Below, piece after piece: positions 61,773 to 64,000 of a DNA stretch of 64,000 nucleotides. Made by a program: the position numbers and the translations under genes. The notes below the pieces were generated by a model that saw nothing but the letters and a program-made list of their open reading frames with translations, was not told the origin of the DNA and did no database searches. This stretch comes from Verrucomicrobiota bacterium (GTDB taxonomy: Bacteria; Verrucomicrobiota; Verrucomicrobiia; Limisphaerales; JACDHS01). Every line of letters begins with the position of its first letter. The first letter of the stretch is position 1. Location of the stretch: contig JACDHS010000005.1 in NCBI GenBank assembly GCA_013820875.1, positions 30,569 to 94,568 on the forward strand. Reading direction: 5' to 3'.

Positions 61773-63759
61773 GATCACCTTTGCCGTAATCGCCTTCCAT
61801 CGTTCGTGAACGAGTTCCGTTTTGCTTTACCAACGCGATTGCGTCCAAAATTAGTAGCGGCTTTCCATCGCCCAGTTCCGTCGCGCCGATCACGCCTGGA
61901 ACATGAATCAGCGGATCGCGGAGTGACCGCACCACGATCTGGCGCTGTCCGACGATTCGGTCCACCACGAGGCCGACCTTGCCCCGGTCGGTTTGTGAAA
62001 CCAGAACCAGCGCGTGGGAATGGGTTGCAACCGGAAAACCAAAAAGCCTCCTCAATCTTACCAATGGCAAGACCACCCCTCGCAGCGAAAGCAACTCAGC
62101 CCGCTCCATTCGTTTCACCTGGACCTCTTCAATCTGCACCACTTCATCCACGCTGTTTTGCGGCACCGCATAGTTTTGGCCGCCTACAGAAACGATCAGT
62201 GCATCAGTGATCAACAGGGTTAGTGGCAGGCGAAGAGTGAAACGCGTGCCGCGCTGCAACTCCGTCTGTAAAAATAACGTACCACCGAGTTCACGCAAAG
62301 TATTCGCCACCACAGCCATGCCGACACCACGCCCCGCAGCACGATCCGCCTCGTCACGCGTGGAAAAGCCCGGGGTAGAAATCAAATCCAGAATGGCGGG
62401 ATTATCCAACGTGTCAGACTTTGTAAGTCCCATTTCCTTCGCCCGCAGGACAATTTCCTCTGGATCAATGCCTCTGCCGTCATCCGCAATTTCAATAACG
62501 ACAGTTTCTCCGGAAGTGGTGGCCGATAGTGCGATGGATGCCTCTTCCGGTTTTCCCAAACCAATGCGTTCATCGGTGTCTTCAATTCCATGGCTCACTG
62601 CATTTCTCACCAGGTGAAGCAAAGGTTCTTTCAACCGCTCGACCACGTATTTATCCAACTCAGTCAAGTGCCCTCGCACTTCCAACCGAACTTTTTTACG
62701 CGATCCCCGGATCAGATCGCGCACAACAAACGGCATTCGATCGAAGATTTCTGCAATGGGAACCATGCGCAATCGCATCACATTTTCGCGAAGATCTCGA
62801 AAGTGCCGCGCAAACCCATGATTCACCTCCTGCAACCCCCGCACATCCACGCTTCCGTCCACTGCCAGGAGGTTGATTTGGGCTTCCAGGCGCGCGCGCT
62901 GTGTCACCAACTCACCGGCAATACGCATCAATTCGTCCAACCGTTTAAGTTCGACCCGGATTACTTGCGAGGGCGCGACCGCCATTTGTGCGGCAGGGGA
63001 CGCGCGGGTGTCCGGCTGAATTCGGTTCGACGACGGCTCTGCAATGGCGATCCACGTGACCCCGGATTTGATCCAGGCGTCCATATTCGCTGGCGGTTCG
63101 CGCAGAGCCACAAAGAACTCGAACGCAATTGTGCCACCGGGCCCGATATGCGGCGCGGCATGTATAATTTCACCAAGAGCCGTTAAGCGACTGCGAATCG
63201 CATTCACGTTGATGCCGCTTTCGTTCAATGCCGGCGACGGAATGAATGTGGCTTTCCAAACGAAAAAGCCATTCCCTCGAGCGCTCTCAACCCGGCTTTG
63301 CAATGCGTCGCCTAACGGGTTTGCAATGATCGGTTTCTCTTTTTTTTCCTGAGCGGAAACAAGCAATGCATCGAACTCTTGTATCCTTCTCTCAACGTCC
63401 GGATAGGGCTGCTTTTGACGAAATGCAGTGATGCTCTGCTCAATCAACTGCACAGCGTTGGCGAGGCTATCCAATCCTTGCGGAGTCAGTTGAATGGTTC
63501 CTCTCGAAAATTCCCGCAAATAGTCTTCTGTCCGATGGGTCAGTTGCTCCGCAGACCGGATGCCAGCCATTCCGAGAATGCCTTTGAGAGAATGAAAACT
63601 GCGAACAAGCCTGTCCAGGAGAGGCGTCGTCTCCTGCTTATCAATGCCCTTTTCAAGGGTCGCCAATGATTGCCGAATAAAGTTCAAATGCTCTTCGCAC
63701 TCGGCATAAAAATCATTCAGCAATTCCGGTGTGAACTCAGTTATATCATCATCCTCCAT
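61735..63759 (-). CDS. cheA: chemotaxis-type histidine kinase CheA
   Basis: A 674-residue protein. An HPt domain comes first (LVRSFHSLKGILGMAG, His56). A middle P2-like region (about 170-260, FFVWKATFIPSPALNESGINV, then LTALGEI) and the dimerisation helices (LDELMRIAGELVTQRARLEAQI) follow. HATPase: LLHLVRNAVSHGIE (N box), IEIADDGRGIDPEEIVLRA (G1) and GRGVGMAVVANTLRELGGTL (G2). A CheW-like domain ends the protein. The tail after GDGKPLLILDAIALVK overlaps cheW. A strong ribosome site (AAGGAGA) lies about 12 bp upstream. It phosphorylates CheY and CheB. Confidence 0.96.
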   Translation of the reverse strand: MEDDDITEFTPELLNDFYAECEEHLNFIRQSLATLEKGIDKQETTPLLDRLVRSFHSLKGILGMAGIRSAEQLTHRTEDYLREFSRGTIQLTPQGLDSLANAVQLIEQSITAFRQKQPYPDVERRIQEFDALLVSAQEKKEKPIIANPLGDALQSRVESARGNGFFVWKATFIPSPALNESGINVNAIRSRLTALGEIIHAAPHIGPGGTIAFEFFVALREPPANMDAWIKSGVTWIAIAEPSSNRIQPDTRASPAAQMAVAPSQVIRVELKRLDELMRIAGELVTQRARLEAQINLLAVDGSVDVRGLQEVNHGFARHFRDLRENVMRLRMVPIAEIFDRMPFVVRDLIRGSRKKVRLEVRGHLTELDKYVVERLKEPLLHLVRNAVSHGIEDTDERIGLGKPEEASIALSATTSGETVVIEIADDGRGIDPEEIVLRAKEMGLTKSDTLDNPAILDLISTPGFSTRDEADRAAGRGVGMAVVANTLRELGGTLFLQTELQRGTRFTLRLPLTLLITDALIVSVGGQNYAVPQNSVDEVVQIEEVQVKRMERAELLSLRGVVLPLVRLRRLFGFPVATHSHALVLVSQTDRGKVGLVVDRIVGQRQIVVRSLRDPLIHVPGVIGATELGDGKPLLILDAIALVKQNGTRSRTMEGDYGKGDHDNARFGILHPV

Positions 63760-64000
63760 CTACCGCGTCGTCTCCTTCGTTGAGTTTACTCCGAATGCTG
63801 ATAGCCCGCAATGAAGTGGCCATTACTTACCCTCGGCTAATGCGGAACCCCAACGGTCCTGTCTTTGTCTTTCAACCTTAAAACGGCAGTTAATAGCCGC
63901 GAAAGAACGCAAAAGGCGCAAAAACAAAAGGAGAAGATTGGATAAGGTAACTTTTTTGCTTTCACCCGCTGAATGAAAGTAAAAGTGCAACCGTTTCAGC
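63760..64000. promoter_or_regulatory. leader region of the chemosensory operon
   Basis: The 241 bp to the window edge have no gene. The AAGGAGA ribosome site lies near 63772-63778 (minus strand). AT-rich stretches with A-runs near 63900-63960 could hold a promoter, but I cannot pick one. No operator palindrome is clear. Confidence 0.5.

Overview
The window looks like a chromosomal segment of a verrucomicrobial soil or freshwater bacterium, most like the Pedosphaera/Limisphaerales group. This is inferred from gene content and not from a search. The pointers are paired DUF1501 and cytochrome-type DUF1549/DUF1553 proteins, a DUF1080-DUF1080-PmoA-like protein beside a Tat-exported Gfo/Idh/MocA oxidoreductase, a eukaryote-type UDP-glucose pyrophosphorylase, RNase HIII, large secreted repeat proteins, and many small palindromic dispersed repeats.

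Layout. 1-2646 (-) is the open-ended N-terminal part of a glycine-rich secreted protein built from about 250-residue repeats. 3.0-7.3 kb (-) holds a coiled-coil membrane protein and a corrinoid/UroD-type methyltransferase cassette. 7.4-12.7 kb has a secreted M28 peptidase, an Fn3-like protein, a 1.2 kb gene-free stretch with two long inverted repeats, and an exported xylose-isomerase-like protein. 13.1-16.6 kb (+) is a compact stress-type cluster: DUF2934-like, phosphoribosyltransferase, erythromycin-esterase-like, DUF5335-like and alpha/beta hydrolase. 16.6-30.4 kb is mostly housekeeping: gatB, a vapBC relic, rnhC, mutY, UDP-glucose pyrophosphorylase, batD/batE-like genes, the DUF1080/PmoA protein, the oxidoreductase, an EamA transporter, a methyltransferase, and then a WYL regulator.

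31.6-36.5 kb is an accessory island. It contains a REP-associated Y1 transposase (RAYT) framed by inverted palindromic repeats, four further full or near-full copies of that repeat, a non-autonomous derivative that keeps only the ends of the transposase locus, an Rhs fragment, a gene broken by a 17-bp tandem duplication, small lipoproteins, and an Fn3 gene whose 5' end is lost at a second type of palindromic element. This is the most interesting part of the window.

36.5-40.2 kb returns to core metabolism (purU, trpD, gnd). 40.7-41.0 kb is a higher-order tandem array (three units of about 42 bp form a 125-bp period). 41.3-49.5 kb encodes a 2719-residue secreted protein with three roughly 400-residue supermodules. 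Its final domain resembles the C-terminus of the M28 peptidase, which suggests a shared sorting or anchoring module. 50.4-54.4 kb is a DUF1501 + DUF1549/1553 pair. 54.4-63.8 kb (-) is a complete chemosensory operon (cheA, cheW, a sensorless receptor with very long arms, cheR, cheB, cheY, cheC, hybrid-type sensor kinase). No flagellar or pilus genes are in view.

I saw no rRNA, tRNA, CRISPR array, phage or origin. All functional assignments rest on reading motifs and domain order by eye.
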